A stretch of DNA of 64,000 bases from JACDAN01 sp963834825. GTDB taxonomy: Bacteria; Actinomycetota; Thermoleophilia; Gaiellales; Gaiellaceae. The position numbers and the translations under genes are program-made. Numbering within the stretch: position 1 is the stretch's first letter; every line of letters begins with the position of its first letter. The stretch is taken from positions 248,001-312,000 of the forward strand of contig CAWICZ010000015.1 of the NCBI GenBank assembly GCA_963834825.1, given 5' to 3'. Below, in pieces: positions 25,180-33,652 of this stretch. The notes beneath the pieces are model-generated. The model did not search any database. It saw only the letters and a program-made list of their open reading frames with translations, and was not told where the DNA came from.

Positions 25180-25200
25180 GTATCGCTGGACGAGGCACTA
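25153..25200. repeat. 14-bp inverted repeat spanning the nuoC stop and nuoD start
   Basis: Arms TAGTGCCTCGTCCA (25153-25166) and TGGACGAGGCACTA (25187-25200) are perfect complements with a 20-nt loop. On the mRNA the first arm starts with the nuoC stop codon and the loop contains the annotated nuoD ATG. Looks like an inserted palindromic element or a translational gate. Confidence 0.75.
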
Positions 25201-25764
25201 CTCCTCGCCGGAGAAGCGGACCGGCTCGCCGCCGATCGGGTAGTCCTTGCGGAGCGGGTGGCCCTCCCAGTCGTCGTCCATCAGGATCCGGCTTAGGTTG
25301 GGGTGGCCCTCGATGTGGATGCCCATCAGGTCCCACACCTCCCGCTCGTGCCAGTCCGCGGTCGGCCAGACGGGAATCACCGTCGGCACCGATTCCCCTT
25401 CGTCGAGCCAGACCTGGACGCGGGCCCGCGGGGCTCCGTCGCGCAGGGCGAGCAGGTGGTAGTTGACCGCGAAGCGCTTCGTCTTCGGCCGCGGAACGCG
25501 CGGGAAGCCCTGCGACCCCGAGGCGGCGCCCCGTCCGCCGGGGAGGTTCAGGTCGCGGCCCGCAGCGGTGCCGTAGTAGCCGGCGACGCCGCGTGCGCCC
25601 CAACCGAGGTAGTCGACGGCCGAGATGTCTGCGAGGAAGCGGAAGCCCTCTACGTCGCGGAGGTTGAGGCACGCCTCGACGAGCCGGGGCGGATCGACGA
25701 CGAGAGTGGTCTCACCGTGCTCGTCTTTCCGCTCGACGAGGCCCGGAACTCCTTCGAAGGTCAC
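25198..25764 (-). CDS. nuoC: NADH-quinone oxidoreductase subunit C
   Basis: 30-kDa subunit, 188 aa. Signature near the C-terminus: WHEREVWDLMGIHIEGHPNL and DWEGHPLRKDYP. A Gly-rich insert (GTAAGRDLNLPGGRGAASGS) sits mid-protein. GTG start overlapping the nuoB stop (GTGA). The stop TAG is the first three bases of the inverted repeat upstream of nuoD. Confidence 0.93.
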   Translation of the reverse strand: MTFEGVPGLVERKDEHGETTLVVDPPRLVEACLNLRDVEGFRFLADISAVDYLGWGARGVAGYYGTAAGRDLNLPGGRGAASGSQGFPRVPRPKTKRFAVNYHLLALRDGAPRARVQVWLDEGESVPTVIPVWPTADWHEREVWDLMGIHIEGHPNLSRILMDDDWEGHPLRKDYPIGGEPVRFSGEE

Positions 25765-26348
25765 GTCGCGACCCCGCGGATCTCGTAGGCCGGCGGGACG
25801 CCGGCGTGGATCTTCTCCTGGAGGCGGACGATGCCCTCGAGCAAGGCCTCGGGCCGAGGTGGACACCCCGGGACGTGGATGTCGACGGGAACGATCTTGT
25901 CGACGCCCTGGAGGACCGCGTAGTTGTTGAACATTCCGCCCGAGCTCGCGCAGGCGCCCATGGCGATCACCCACTTGGGCTCGAGCATCTGGTCGTAGAT
26001 CTGGCGGAGGGGTGCGGCCATCTTGTGCGCGACCCGGCCGGAGACGATGAGTAGGTCGGCCTGGCGCGGCGTGTCGCGAAAAACCTCGGCGCCGAAGCGC
26101 GCGCTGTCGTAGCGCGAGGTGACGATCGACATCATCTCGATCGCGCAGCACGCGAGCCCGAAGGTCGCCGGCCAGATCGAGTAGCCCTGTGACCAGGCGA
26201 CCGCCTTCTCCACCGTCGTCAGCAGGAGCTTCTGCTCGAGGTTCCCCAGCTCGTCGAGCTCCTGCTCGAAGACGCCCGGCCCCTTGCCCTTCCAGAGGAC
26301 GCGCTCCGAGCGGAGCCCGTAGTCCTTCAGCCGCTTCGGGGGCGCCAA
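25761..26348 (-). CDS. nuoB: NADH-quinone oxidoreductase subunit B
   Basis: PSST subunit holding cluster N2, 195 aa. Ligands in ATFGLACCAIEMM, MGACASSGGMF and HVPGCPPRPE. TTG start with AAAGGAG 7 nt upstream, which fixes the start inside the last codons of nuoA (22-bp overlap). Confidence 0.95.
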   Translation of the reverse strand: MAPPKRLKDYGLRSERVLWKGKGPGVFEQELDELGNLEQKLLLTTVEKAVAWSQGYSIWPATFGLACCAIEMMSIVTSRYDSARFGAEVFRDTPRQADLLIVSGRVAHKMAAPLRQIYDQMLEPKWVIAMGACASSGGMFNNYAVLQGVDKIVPVDIHVPGCPPRPEALLEGIVRLQEKIHAGVPPAYEIRGVAT

Positions 26349-26701
26349 TCCAGCGCTCCTTTCCGCCAGATGTAGACGTAGGCCAGGGCGAGGATCCCGA
26401 TGAAGAACAGCAGCTCCCAGAACCCGAACCAGCCGAGCGGCTCGAGCACCACGGCGAGGGGGTAGAGGAACACGATCTCGATGTCGAAGACGATGAAGAG
26501 CAGCGCGGTCAGGTAGAAGCTGATCGTGAAGCGCTGAAGGTGCGGCGGGCCCTGAGAGACACCCGACTCGAACGCCAGCGAGCGGGTCCGGTTGCGGGCG
26601 ACCGGCCGCGTCGCGAAGACGAACGACATGGCGAGCATCGACAGCGGGATGGCGAGGGCGAGCAGGCCGTAGATCAGGAACGGCAGCCAGCTATCGAGCA
26701 T
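26327..26701 (-). CDS. nuoA: NADH-quinone oxidoreductase subunit A
   Basis: 124 aa, three TM helices, with the conserved ESGVSQGPPHLQRFTISFYL and LLFIVFDIEIVFLYPLAVV blocks. First gene of the nuo operon. A TAGTGT box on the minus strand lies about 35 nt upstream, so this mRNA has a leader, unlike many neighbours. Confidence 0.95.
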   Translation of the reverse strand: MLDSWLPFLIYGLLALAIPLSMLAMSFVFATRPVARNRTRSLAFESGVSQGPPHLQRFTISFYLTALLFIVFDIEIVFLYPLAVVLEPLGWFGFWELLFFIGILALAYVYIWRKGALDWRPRSG

Positions 26702-26860
26702 CGCTCAGTGGCGTCCGACGCCCCACCGTCGCCGAACACTACACCCTTCCGACCTGCTACGAGCGCGGTCGAAAATCGCTCAACCGAGCCTGAAACAGGT
26801 GTTACAAAGTCGGCCTACCGCACCCGGTTTTAGGAGGGCTGCGGCCGCCGAGCACGCTGC

Positions 26861-26866
26861 TACGAT
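26861..26866 (+). promoter_or_regulatory. -10 box upstream of the A-type carrier gene
   Basis: TACGAT ends 10 nt before the ATG at 26877, consistent with a leaderless start there. It also overlaps an earlier in-frame ATG at 26865, which would then be untranslated. Confidence 0.4.
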
Positions 26867-26876
26867 GGCACACAGA

Positions 26877-27287
26877 ATGGAGCTCACCGAACGTCCGGTC
26901 ACCCTCGTCTCGCTTACCGAGCGGGCGGCCTCGAAGATCGCCGAGCTAATGGGCCAGGAGCCCGAGGGCGAGGCGGCAGTCCTGCGCGTCGCCGTCCAGG
27001 GCGGCGGCTGCTCGGGGTTCGAGTACGCGCTCGGTTTCGACCGGGGGGCGATGGAGGGCGACCACGAGCTCGAGGCTCACGGTGTCCCGATCGTTGTCGA
27101 TCCCTACAGCGCCCCGTATCTTCAGGGCACCGAGGTCGACTTCGTCGAGGGGCTTCAGGGCGGCTTCGCGATCAACAACCCGAACGTCACCTCCGCGTGC
27201 GGCTGCGGCCACTCGTTCCAGGTCGCAGAGGGCGAAGAGCCCGTGGCCGGCCACGAGGGCGGCTGCGGCTCGGGCTGCTCTCACTAA
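26877..27287 (+). CDS. A-type Fe-S cluster carrier (IscA/ErpA/HesB family)
   Basis: 136 aa. Carries the three conserved cysteines: one in GGGCSGFEYAL and two in the C-terminal SACGCGHSF. The signature NPNVTSACGCG is clear. A Cys/His-rich tail (GHEGGCGSGCSH) extends beyond the usual C-terminus and may add metal ligands. Delivers Fe-S clusters to target proteins; the adjacent complex I operon needs many. The ATG at 26877 is preferred from the -10 position; 26865 is possible. Divergent from nuoA. Confidence 0.85.
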   Translation: MELTERPVTLVSLTERAASKIAELMGQEPEGEAAVLRVAVQGGGCSGFEYALGFDRGAMEGDHELEAHGVPIVVDPYSAPYLQGTEVDFVEGLQGGFAINNPNVTSACGCGHSFQVAEGEEPVAGHEGGCGSGCSH

Positions 27288-27303
27288 CGCCGCGCCTCGT
27301 TAC

Positions 27304-27309
27304 TAGCAT
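27304..27309 (+). promoter_or_regulatory. -10 box of the ferredoxin-NADP reductase gene
   Basis: TAGCAT ends 8 nt before the GTG at 27318. It supports that GTG over the upstream TTG at 27309, which overlaps the box. Confidence 0.4.
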
Positions 27310-27317
27310 TGGTTGCC

Positions 27318-28331
27318 GTGGCTGAGACCGGCGACATCGTCGACGTGATGATCCTCGGCGCGGGCCCGGTGGGGCTCTCGGTCGCCTACTACGTCGGCCA
27401 TCGCGACGGCACAGTCCGGATTGTCGAGTCGCTGGAGCAAATCGGTGGACAGGTGGCGGCGACCTACCCGGAGAAGCACGTCTACGACGTCGCGGGCTTC
27501 CCGAAGATCCTCGGCCAGAAGCTCGTCGACATGTGCGCGGAGCAGGGCCTCCAGTACGGCGCCGACGTTCGGCTCGGGGAAGAGGCGAAGACGCTCAAGC
27601 GGCTCAGCCAGAACGGCGAGGAGGTGCTCGCGCTCACCACCGACGCCGGCAACACGTACCTCTCGCGTGTCCTGATCATCACCGCCGGTCACGGCGCCTT
27701 CGAGCCGCGCAAGCTCGGGGTCGACGGAATCGACGACTGGCAGGGCCGTGGGCTGCACTACGTCGTCCGCGAGAAGGCTCAGTTCGCGGGGAAGCGCTGC
27801 GTGATCGTCGGGGGCGGCGACTCTGCGCTCGACTGGACGCTGGGCCTCCAGGACACCGCCGACCTGCCGATCACGCTCGTCCATCGGCGCGACCGCTTCC
27901 GGGCGCTCGAGTCGTCCATGAACGAGGCTCGGCGCCTCGAGGGCGAAGGCGCGGTACGCATCCTGACGCCGCACGAGGTTCGCGAGGTCCACGGCGACGG
28001 CTCGATCGAGGCGGTCTCGATCGAGAACACCTCGACGGGAGAGCTCGAGCGCTACGACTGCCAGGCGCTGATCACGCTGCTCGGGTTCGTCTCGCATCTC
28101 GGCGCCATCGCCGACTGGGGCATCGAGCTCGAGGGGAAGAGGCAGATCAAGATCGACCCGATGACGTGCCAGACCTCGCTGCCGGGCGTCTACGCTGCCG
28201 GCGATGTCGCCGGCTACCCCGGCAAGATCACGCTGATCACGGTCGGCATGGGCGAAGCGGCGATCGCCGCGAACAACGCGATTGCGGCGATCCGCGGCGA
28301 GAAGGTCCAGCCGAAATACTCCACGGACTGA
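27318..28331 (+). CDS. Thioredoxin-reductase-like ferredoxin/flavodoxin-NADP+ reductase
   Basis: 337 aa. FAD-binding GxGxxG in MILGAGPVGLSVAYY, NADPH-binding VIVGGGDSALDW, and the C-terminal FAD block VYAAGDVAGYPGKITLITVGMGEAA. The redox CxxC of thioredoxin reductase is absent, which with the C-terminal extension matches the YumC/YcgT-type ferredoxin-NADP reductases. Would exchange electrons between NADPH and ferredoxin or flavodoxin. Followed 3 bp later by fumarase, so probably co-transcribed. Confidence 0.85.
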   Translation: MAETGDIVDVMILGAGPVGLSVAYYVGHRDGTVRIVESLEQIGGQVAATYPEKHVYDVAGFPKILGQKLVDMCAEQGLQYGADVRLGEEAKTLKRLSQNGEEVLALTTDAGNTYLSRVLIITAGHGAFEPRKLGVDGIDDWQGRGLHYVVREKAQFAGKRCVIVGGGDSALDWTLGLQDTADLPITLVHRRDRFRALESSMNEARRLEGEGAVRILTPHEVREVHGDGSIEAVSIENTSTGELERYDCQALITLLGFVSHLGAIADWGIELEGKRQIKIDPMTCQTSLPGVYAAGDVAGYPGKITLITVGMGEAAIAANNAIAAIRGEKVQPKYSTD

Positions 28332-28334
28332 TTC

Positions 28335-29675
28335 ATGGCAGAACAAACGGTCAAGAAAGAGCTTTGGGGCGAGGAGACCAGTAAGGCGATCGCCAACTTC
28401 ACGGTCTCAGGTGACCCCATTCCGACCTCCGTCGCCCGCTGGCTCGGTCGCATCAAGGCCGCCGCCGCCAGAGTGAACGCCGAGCTCGGCCTGCTCGACC
28501 CCGACAAGGCCGAGCGGATCGCCGCTGCCGCGGATCGGGTCGCCGCGGGCGAGCTCGACGACCAGTTCCCGCTGGACGTCTTCCAGACCGGGTCCGGGAC
28601 GTCCTCGAACACGAACGCGAACGAGGTCATCGCAGCGCTGGCCGGCGAGGACGTGCACCCGAACGACGACGTCAACATGGGCCAGTCGTCGAACGACGTC
28701 TTCCCCTCGGCCGTGCACCTTGCAGCGCTCGAGCAGCTGACCGACGACCTGCTGCCGGCGCTGGAACGGCTCGCCAACTCGCTGGGGCTCAAGGCACAGG
28801 AGTTCGACGACGTCGTCAAGTCGGGGCGGACGCACCTCATGGACGCGGTTCCGATGACGCTCGGCCAGGAGTTCTCGGGCTACGCGGCACAGGTCCGGCA
28901 GGGCTACGACCGGGTCCACGACACGCTCCAACGGGTCGGTCAGATTCCGCTGGGCGGCACCGCCGTCGGCACCGGGCTGAACACCCACCGTGAGTTCGCC
29001 GAGCGCGTCCGCGCGCGCCTTGTCGACGAGACCAAGCTTCCGATCAACCCGCCGGCGAACCCGTTCGAGGCGCAGGCTGCCCGGGACGGGCTCGTCGAGG
29101 CCTCCGGCGCCCTGAAGACCGTCGCCGTCTCACTGACGAAGATCGCGAACGACCTCCGCTGGCTCGGCTCGGGCCCCCGCGCCGGGCTGGGCGAGATCTT
29201 CCTGCCCGAGCTCCAGAAGGGCAGCTCGATCATGCCCGGCAAGGTCAATCCGGTCATTCCCGAGGTCGTCACGCAGGTGGCCGCGCAGGTGATCGGCAAC
29301 GACCAGGCGATCACGGTCGGCGGGATGCAGGGCCACTTCGAGCTCAACGTCTTCGTGCCGATGATGGCTCGCAACCTGCTCGACTCGATCCGGCTCCTGG
29401 CCGCGGCGTCGCGCCTGCTGGCGGACAAGTGCGTTGACGGCATCGAGGCGAACCGGGAGCAGGCCGAGCGCTACGCGGAGCTCACGCTCTCCGCCGCGAC
29501 GGCGCTGAACCCCTACATCGGCTACGACAAGGGGACCGAGATCGTCAACGAGGCTGCGCGCAGCGGCCGCTCGCTGCGCGAGGTCGCGCGCGAGGCCGGT
29601 GTCGACGACGAGACGCTGGACAAGGCGCTCGACTACCGGGCGATGGCGAAACCGCACCAGGAGCGGGGCGGCTGA
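28335..29675 (+). CDS. fumC: Class II fumarate hydratase
   Basis: TCA-cycle fumarase (fumarate to L-malate), 446 aa. Signature GSSIMPGKVNPVIPE, substrate block QTGSGTSSNTNANEVIA, and active-site region SSNDVFPSAVHLAA and KSGRTHLMDAVP with the catalytic His. Start ATG 3 nt after the reductase stop. Confidence 0.95.
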   Translation: MAEQTVKKELWGEETSKAIANFTVSGDPIPTSVARWLGRIKAAAARVNAELGLLDPDKAERIAAAADRVAAGELDDQFPLDVFQTGSGTSSNTNANEVIAALAGEDVHPNDDVNMGQSSNDVFPSAVHLAALEQLTDDLLPALERLANSLGLKAQEFDDVVKSGRTHLMDAVPMTLGQEFSGYAAQVRQGYDRVHDTLQRVGQIPLGGTAVGTGLNTHREFAERVRARLVDETKLPINPPANPFEAQAARDGLVEASGALKTVAVSLTKIANDLRWLGSGPRAGLGEIFLPELQKGSSIMPGKVNPVIPEVVTQVAAQVIGNDQAITVGGMQGHFELNVFVPMMARNLLDSIRLLAAASRLLADKCVDGIEANREQAERYAELTLSAATALNPYIGYDKGTEIVNEAARSGRSLREVAREAGVDDETLDKALDYRAMAKPHQERGG

Positions 29676-29688
29676 TTCACTAGAGCCC

Positions 29689-30282
29689 GTGCGACGGGCG
29701 GTTCTCGTTCTCGTCCTCGGGCTCGCCGGGTGCAGCTTCGGCGGCGCGGACAACGCGACGATCGATGCCGACGAGCTCCCACGCATCGTGCTCCAGCCCG
29801 AGGACCTGCCGCCGGTCTTCCGTCGCTTCGACGAGGGGCGCCAGGTGCTCGCCGACAACCCTGGAGGCAGCCGGAGCGACCGAGACCGCTTCGGGCGGCG
29901 CGACGGCTGGAAGGCGCGCTACACACGGCCGGGCACGCAGCAAACCGCAGGCCCACTCGTCGTCGAGTCCCGCGTCGACCTCTTCGAGTCCTCGGGCGGC
30001 GCGGAGGACGATCTAGCGGCGGCACGCGACGACCTCACGGAGGACGAGCTCGAGTGGCAGCCGATCGACGAGCCGGGGCTCGGCGACGAGTCGTTCGCGG
30101 CAACCGTGGTGCAACCGGGCCTCGGGGAGGGCGTGCGGCACTACCACGTGTACTGGCGAAGCGACAACGTGACGGCGTTCATCAACGTGAACGGGTTCGA
30201 AGGACGGCTCGCGCTCGAGGACGTTCTCGAGCTTGCCAGGAAGCAGCAGGGTCGAATCTCGAAGGCGGCGGAGAGCTCCTAG
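29689..30282 (+). CDS. Secreted lipoprotein of unknown function
   Basis: 197 aa. A type II signal peptide with lipobox LGLAGC places the lipidated Cys at residue 15. The mature part begins SFGGADNATIDADELPRIVLQPEDLP and shows no family I recognise. It resembles the small 'PPVFRRFDEG...' type cell-surface proteins that sense or buffer, but that is not evidence of function. GTG start just after a TAGAGC box. It precedes the RHH-propeller gene by 103 bp and may belong to that locus. Confidence 0.65.
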   Translation: MRRAVLVLVLGLAGCSFGGADNATIDADELPRIVLQPEDLPPVFRRFDEGRQVLADNPGGSRSDRDRFGRRDGWKARYTRPGTQQTAGPLVVESRVDLFESSGGAEDDLAAARDDLTEDELEWQPIDEPGLGDESFAATVVQPGLGEGVRHYHVYWRSDNVTAFINVNGFEGRLALEDVLELARKQQGRISKAAESS

Positions 30283-30349
30283 CTCAGACCGAGGCGAATC
30301 CCCGCGATATCACGCCGTGCTGTGCGCGGAAGTCCGAGATATCAGTGAC

Positions 30350-30378
30350 TTGATCTTCGCCTCTATATCGTGTTACCT
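30350..30378 (+). promoter_or_regulatory. Promoter of the RHH-propeller gene
   Basis: TTGATC (30350-30355) and TTACCT (30373-30378) are separated by exactly 17 nt and end 7 nt before the GTG start. The spacer contains CCTCTATATCGT, matched closely by the spacer of the paralog promoter at 36963. GATATC occurs at 30306 and 30338. Candidate autoregulatory operator. Confidence 0.6.
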
Positions 30379-30385
30379 ACCGTCG

Positions 30386-33300
30386 GTGAGCGACCGTTAC
30401 CGCTACCTGCTTCGCATGCCTCACGAGCTGCGGGAGCGGATCGTCCGCTCGGCCGAGAAGCACGGCCGCAGCTTCAACTCCGAGGTGCTCCACCGACTGG
30501 AGCAGAGCCTTCGGCCCAGCCTCGGCCGGCGAATCGCAAACCGAATCAGTGCTGTGACGCGCTCCATTGCCACCGGGACGTTGTTCCGGAAGCCGCAGGG
30601 AGCACGCGTTCAGCGGAGAGGGGATTCGATGCAAAGAAGGAGACGGACGAGGATTGCAGCAGCCGCAGGGGTCGCGGTCGCCGTGCTCGCGGCGGCCATA
30701 ACGGCGGGCCTGCTGACGAGGGGCGGGACGACGGCGGGGTCTGGGACGTCCGCGCTCGCCGAGAACGAGGGCGTGGCCAACCCGCTCGGCATGGAGGCGT
30801 ACGCGTTCATTCGCTCCGCCGCCGGCGCGACTGTTCGGGGCGTACCGCTGCCGATGGCGCGCGAAAAGGTCGTGCCCGGACGCGAGGCGTCGCGCGAGTT
30901 CGTCGCCGCCGCCCAGGAGGCGTACGCCGACCTCGCGTACCCGCATTCGACGGTGGCTGTGGCGCAGCAACAGGGTGCTCTTGCCGCGATGCGGAGCCAC
31001 AAGGGCGGGAAGAAAGGCGGCGGCCGCTGGGACGAGGTCGGCCCGTTCACGCTCGACGTAGCCCGCGAGGCGACGCAGAACAACGGGCTCACGACGCAGT
31101 GGTCGGGGCGCATGACGGCGATGGCCGTCGATCCGAACTGCGACGAGAAGAAATGCCGCCTGTACGTCGGCGCGGCCGGCGGCGGCGTCTGGCGCACGGA
31201 TGACGCGCTGGCCAAGAAGCCGCGCTGGGAGTCACTCGACAACGGGCTCGACACGACGTCGATCGGCTCGCTCTTCATCGACCCGAACGACTCGAGCGGC
31301 AGGACGATCTACGTCGGGACGGGCGAGCCGAGCGGCTCAGGCGACAGTGAGGCTGGGCTTGGCTTGTACAAGTCGACCGACCGCGGCGAGCACTGGCGCC
31401 TCGTGCCGGGCAGCTTCGCCGTAGCGAAGGACCGCGGAATCGGCGAGATCGCGATCGATCCTCGAAACCCGCGGCACATCTGGATTGGTACGACCGTTGC
31501 CCGGCACTCTCTCTCGGGCGTCTCCGGCGGACGCTTCACCCCGCCCGGCGCACCGACAATCGGCCTGTACGAGTCGAAGGACGGCGGTCTCTCCTTCCAG
31601 CTGCGGTTCAACCTGCCGCAGGACCCCGTGAATCCGGACTCGCCGACCGGAGACGACTTCTTCAAGGGCGGCGTCACGGACATCGAGTACGACCCTGCTG
31701 ACCCCAGGACCTTCTACTTCACGATGTTCGACTACGGCGTCTTCCGCGCGACCGGCAACGGCGCCACGATCCAGAACATCTATGAGGGCGCCGGTCCTGA
31801 CGACGGCTCAACGGGTGGCTTCTTCGGCATTCGGTACGAGGTCGCAGCCGCCAAGCTCGGGAACGGCAAGACGCGGCTCTACGTGCACGACGGCCGCAAC
31901 GAAGTCGACGCGGACGGCGACGGCGTGTTCGAGGACGCTTCACGCGTCGTCCGCAGCGACGACGCCCGGGCGGCGACCCCCGTCTTCCAAATGCTGTCGA
32001 GCAACATCGACGGAACAGCCGGCTTCAGCTCGTTCGACGTCTGCGGCGCGCAATGCTCGTACGACATGCCGATCGCCGTCTCGCCGAAGAACCCGAACGT
32101 GGTCATGATCGGCGGCCAGACACAGTACGGCGAGCTGCCGCCGTACCCAGGAGCCGATCGGTCGAACGGCCGCAACATCATGCTCTCACGGAACGGCGGC
32201 CAGCTCTTCACGGACATGTCCGGTGAGGCCAAGGATCCGTTCGAGGCGAATCACCCGGACGTCCAGATCATCGCGTTCCATCCGACGAACCCGAACATCC
32301 TCTTCATCGGCAGCGACGGCGGGATCGTCCGGACGAGCGGCCGGTACGTGAACGACTCGTCCGACTGCGACGAGCCGGACCGGAACCTCTCGGGCGTCGA
32401 TCTGTCCGACTGCCGCCTGTGGCTCTCGTTCATCCCCGACAACCTGACCCCGATCAACGAGGGGCTCCGGACGCTGCAATTCCAGGACCTGAGCCCGAAT
32501 CCGAACGATCCGCTGCGCGACGTCATCGGCGGTACGCAGGACAACGGGACGCTCGGGTTCAACGGCACCGGCACCTGGCTCAACTTCGTCTCCGGCGACG
32601 GCGGCCAGTCGGGCATCGACGCCAAGCAGGGGAACATCCGCTACCACACGTACTTCGCCCAGCAGGGCGACGTGAACTTCCGCGGGAACGATCCCCAGTG
32701 GTGGTCGTGGATCTTCGACCCGATCCTGTTCTCGCCGGAAGGGTCGGCGTTCTACATCCCGTTCACAGCGGATCCAGTCGTCGGCAAGACCGCGTTCGCC
32801 GGTTCGGAGAGCGTCTGGCGTACGCAGAACGCCGGCGGGGACAAGACGTTCCTCGAGAACCATTGCTCCGTCCTCGGCGGGCCGAGGAGCGACGCGCTGA
32901 ACACCGGCGTCGACTCGGGCTGCGGCGACTGGGTCAAGCTCGGTCAGGGGAGCCTGATCACCGGCCCCGCGGCCGACAAGGGCACTGGGTACGTGGTCGC
33001 GGTCGAGCGGGCCAAGACGAACACCGGCACGGTCTGGGCCGGCACGCGGCGCGGCCGGATCTTCGTCGCGAAGAACGCGGACTCCAACGACCCGTCCAAG
33101 GTCGTCGAGGAGCCCGACTGCTGCGGAACCGGCATGAACGAGCGGCAGAGCGACGTCGTGTTCACGCGGATCGACACGCCCGCCCAGCCACGCCGCTTCC
33201 CGAGCGGCATCTCGGTCGACCCACGAGATCCCAGTGGGAACACGGCGTACATCTCGTTCTCCGGCTACGAGGCCTACACGCCGGGTCAGCCCGGCCACGT

Positions 33301-33601
33301 GTTCAAGGCCGTGTACAACCCGGCGACCGGGACGGCGACGTGGACCGATCTGAGCCACGACCTCGGCGATCTGCCGATCACCGACGTCGAGCTCGACGCT
33401 CCGACCGGAGACCTGTACGCCTCGTTCGACTGGGGCGTGCTGAGGCTCAGGAACGGCAGCACCAACTGGGTCGAAGCGGCTGATGGCCTGCCGAAGGTCG
33501 CGACGTACGAGCTGTCACAGGCGAACCTGCCCGGCGGCCGGCGCGTGATCTATGCGGCGACGCACGGTCGCGGCGGCTTCCGCCTCATCCTTAGCCGCTA
33601 G
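30386..33601 (+). CDS. Ribbon-helix-helix / TM / sortilin-BNR beta-propeller fusion protein
   Basis: 1071 aa, continuous frame. Residues ~4-42 (YRYLLRMPHELRERIVRS, HGRSFNSEVLHRLEQSL) match Arc-type ribbon-helix-helix repressors, including the GRSxNSE helix turn. A basic linker ends in QRRRRTR, then one TM at ~90-110; by the positive-inside rule the N-terminus is cytoplasmic. From ~160 onward there are sortilin/VPS10 or BNR-type propeller repeats with Asp boxes (STDRGEHW, SKDGGLSF) and GAAGGGVWRTDD, ending in YAATHGRGGFRL. The design is that of a membrane-tethered one-component regulator. An internal ATG at 30629 with GGAGAGGGG upstream could also yield a propeller lacking the RHH. Function unknown. 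Confidence 0.75.
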   Translation: MSDRYRYLLRMPHELRERIVRSAEKHGRSFNSEVLHRLEQSLRPSLGRRIANRISAVTRSIATGTLFRKPQGARVQRRGDSMQRRRRTRIAAAAGVAVAVLAAAITAGLLTRGGTTAGSGTSALAENEGVANPLGMEAYAFIRSAAGATVRGVPLPMAREKVVPGREASREFVAAAQEAYADLAYPHSTVAVAQQQGALAAMRSHKGGKKGGGRWDEVGPFTLDVAREATQNNGLTTQWSGRMTAMAVDPNCDEKKCRLYVGAAGGGVWRTDDALAKKPRWESLDNGLDTTSIGSLFIDPNDSSGRTIYVGTGEPSGSGDSEAGLGLYKSTDRGEHWRLVPGSFAVAKDRGIGEIAIDPRNPRHIWIGTTVARHSLSGVSGGRFTPPGAPTIGLYESKDGGLSFQLRFNLPQDPVNPDSPTGDDFFKGGVTDIEYDPADPRTFYFTMFDYGVFRATGNGATIQNIYEGAGPDDGSTGGFFGIRYEVAAAKLGNGKTRLYVHDGRNEVDADGDGVFEDASRVVRSDDARAATPVFQMLSSNIDGTAGFSSFDVCGAQCSYDMPIAVSPKNPNVVMIGGQTQYGELPPYPGADRSNGRNIMLSRNGGQLFTDMSGEAKDPFEANHPDVQIIAFHPTNPNILFIGSDGGIVRTSGRYVNDSSDCDEPDRNLSGVDLSDCRLWLSFIPDNLTPINEGLRTLQFQDLSPNPNDPLRDVIGGTQDNGTLGFNGTGTWLNFVSGDGGQSGIDAKQGNIRYHTYFAQQGDVNFRGNDPQWWSWIFDPILFSPEGSAFYIPFTADPVVGKTAFAGSESVWRTQNAGGDKTFLENHCSVLGGPRSDALNTGVDSGCGDWVKLGQGSLITGPAADKGTGYVVAVERAKTNTGTVWAGTRRGRIFVAKNADSNDPSKVVEEPDCCGTGMNERQSDVVFTRIDTPAQPRRFPSGISVDPRDPSGNTAYISFSGYEAYTPGQPGHVFKAVYNPATGTATWTDLSHDLGDLPITDVELDAPTGDLYASFDWGVLRLRNGSTNWVEAADGLPKVATYELSQANLPGGRRVIYAATHGRGGFRLILSR

Positions 33602-33613
33602 GACCCCCTCACC

Positions 33614-33643
33614 AGAAAGGGCCGCCTTCGGGCGGCCCTTTCT
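33614..33643 (+). terminator. Rho-independent terminator after the RHH-propeller gene
   Basis: A perfect 13-bp stem (AGAAAGGGCCGCC with its complement) is closed by a TTCG tetraloop and followed by GTTT. It also sits just beyond the end of the convergent small gene, so it may serve both strands. Confidence 0.85.
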
Positions 33644-33652
33644 GTTTCAAGC

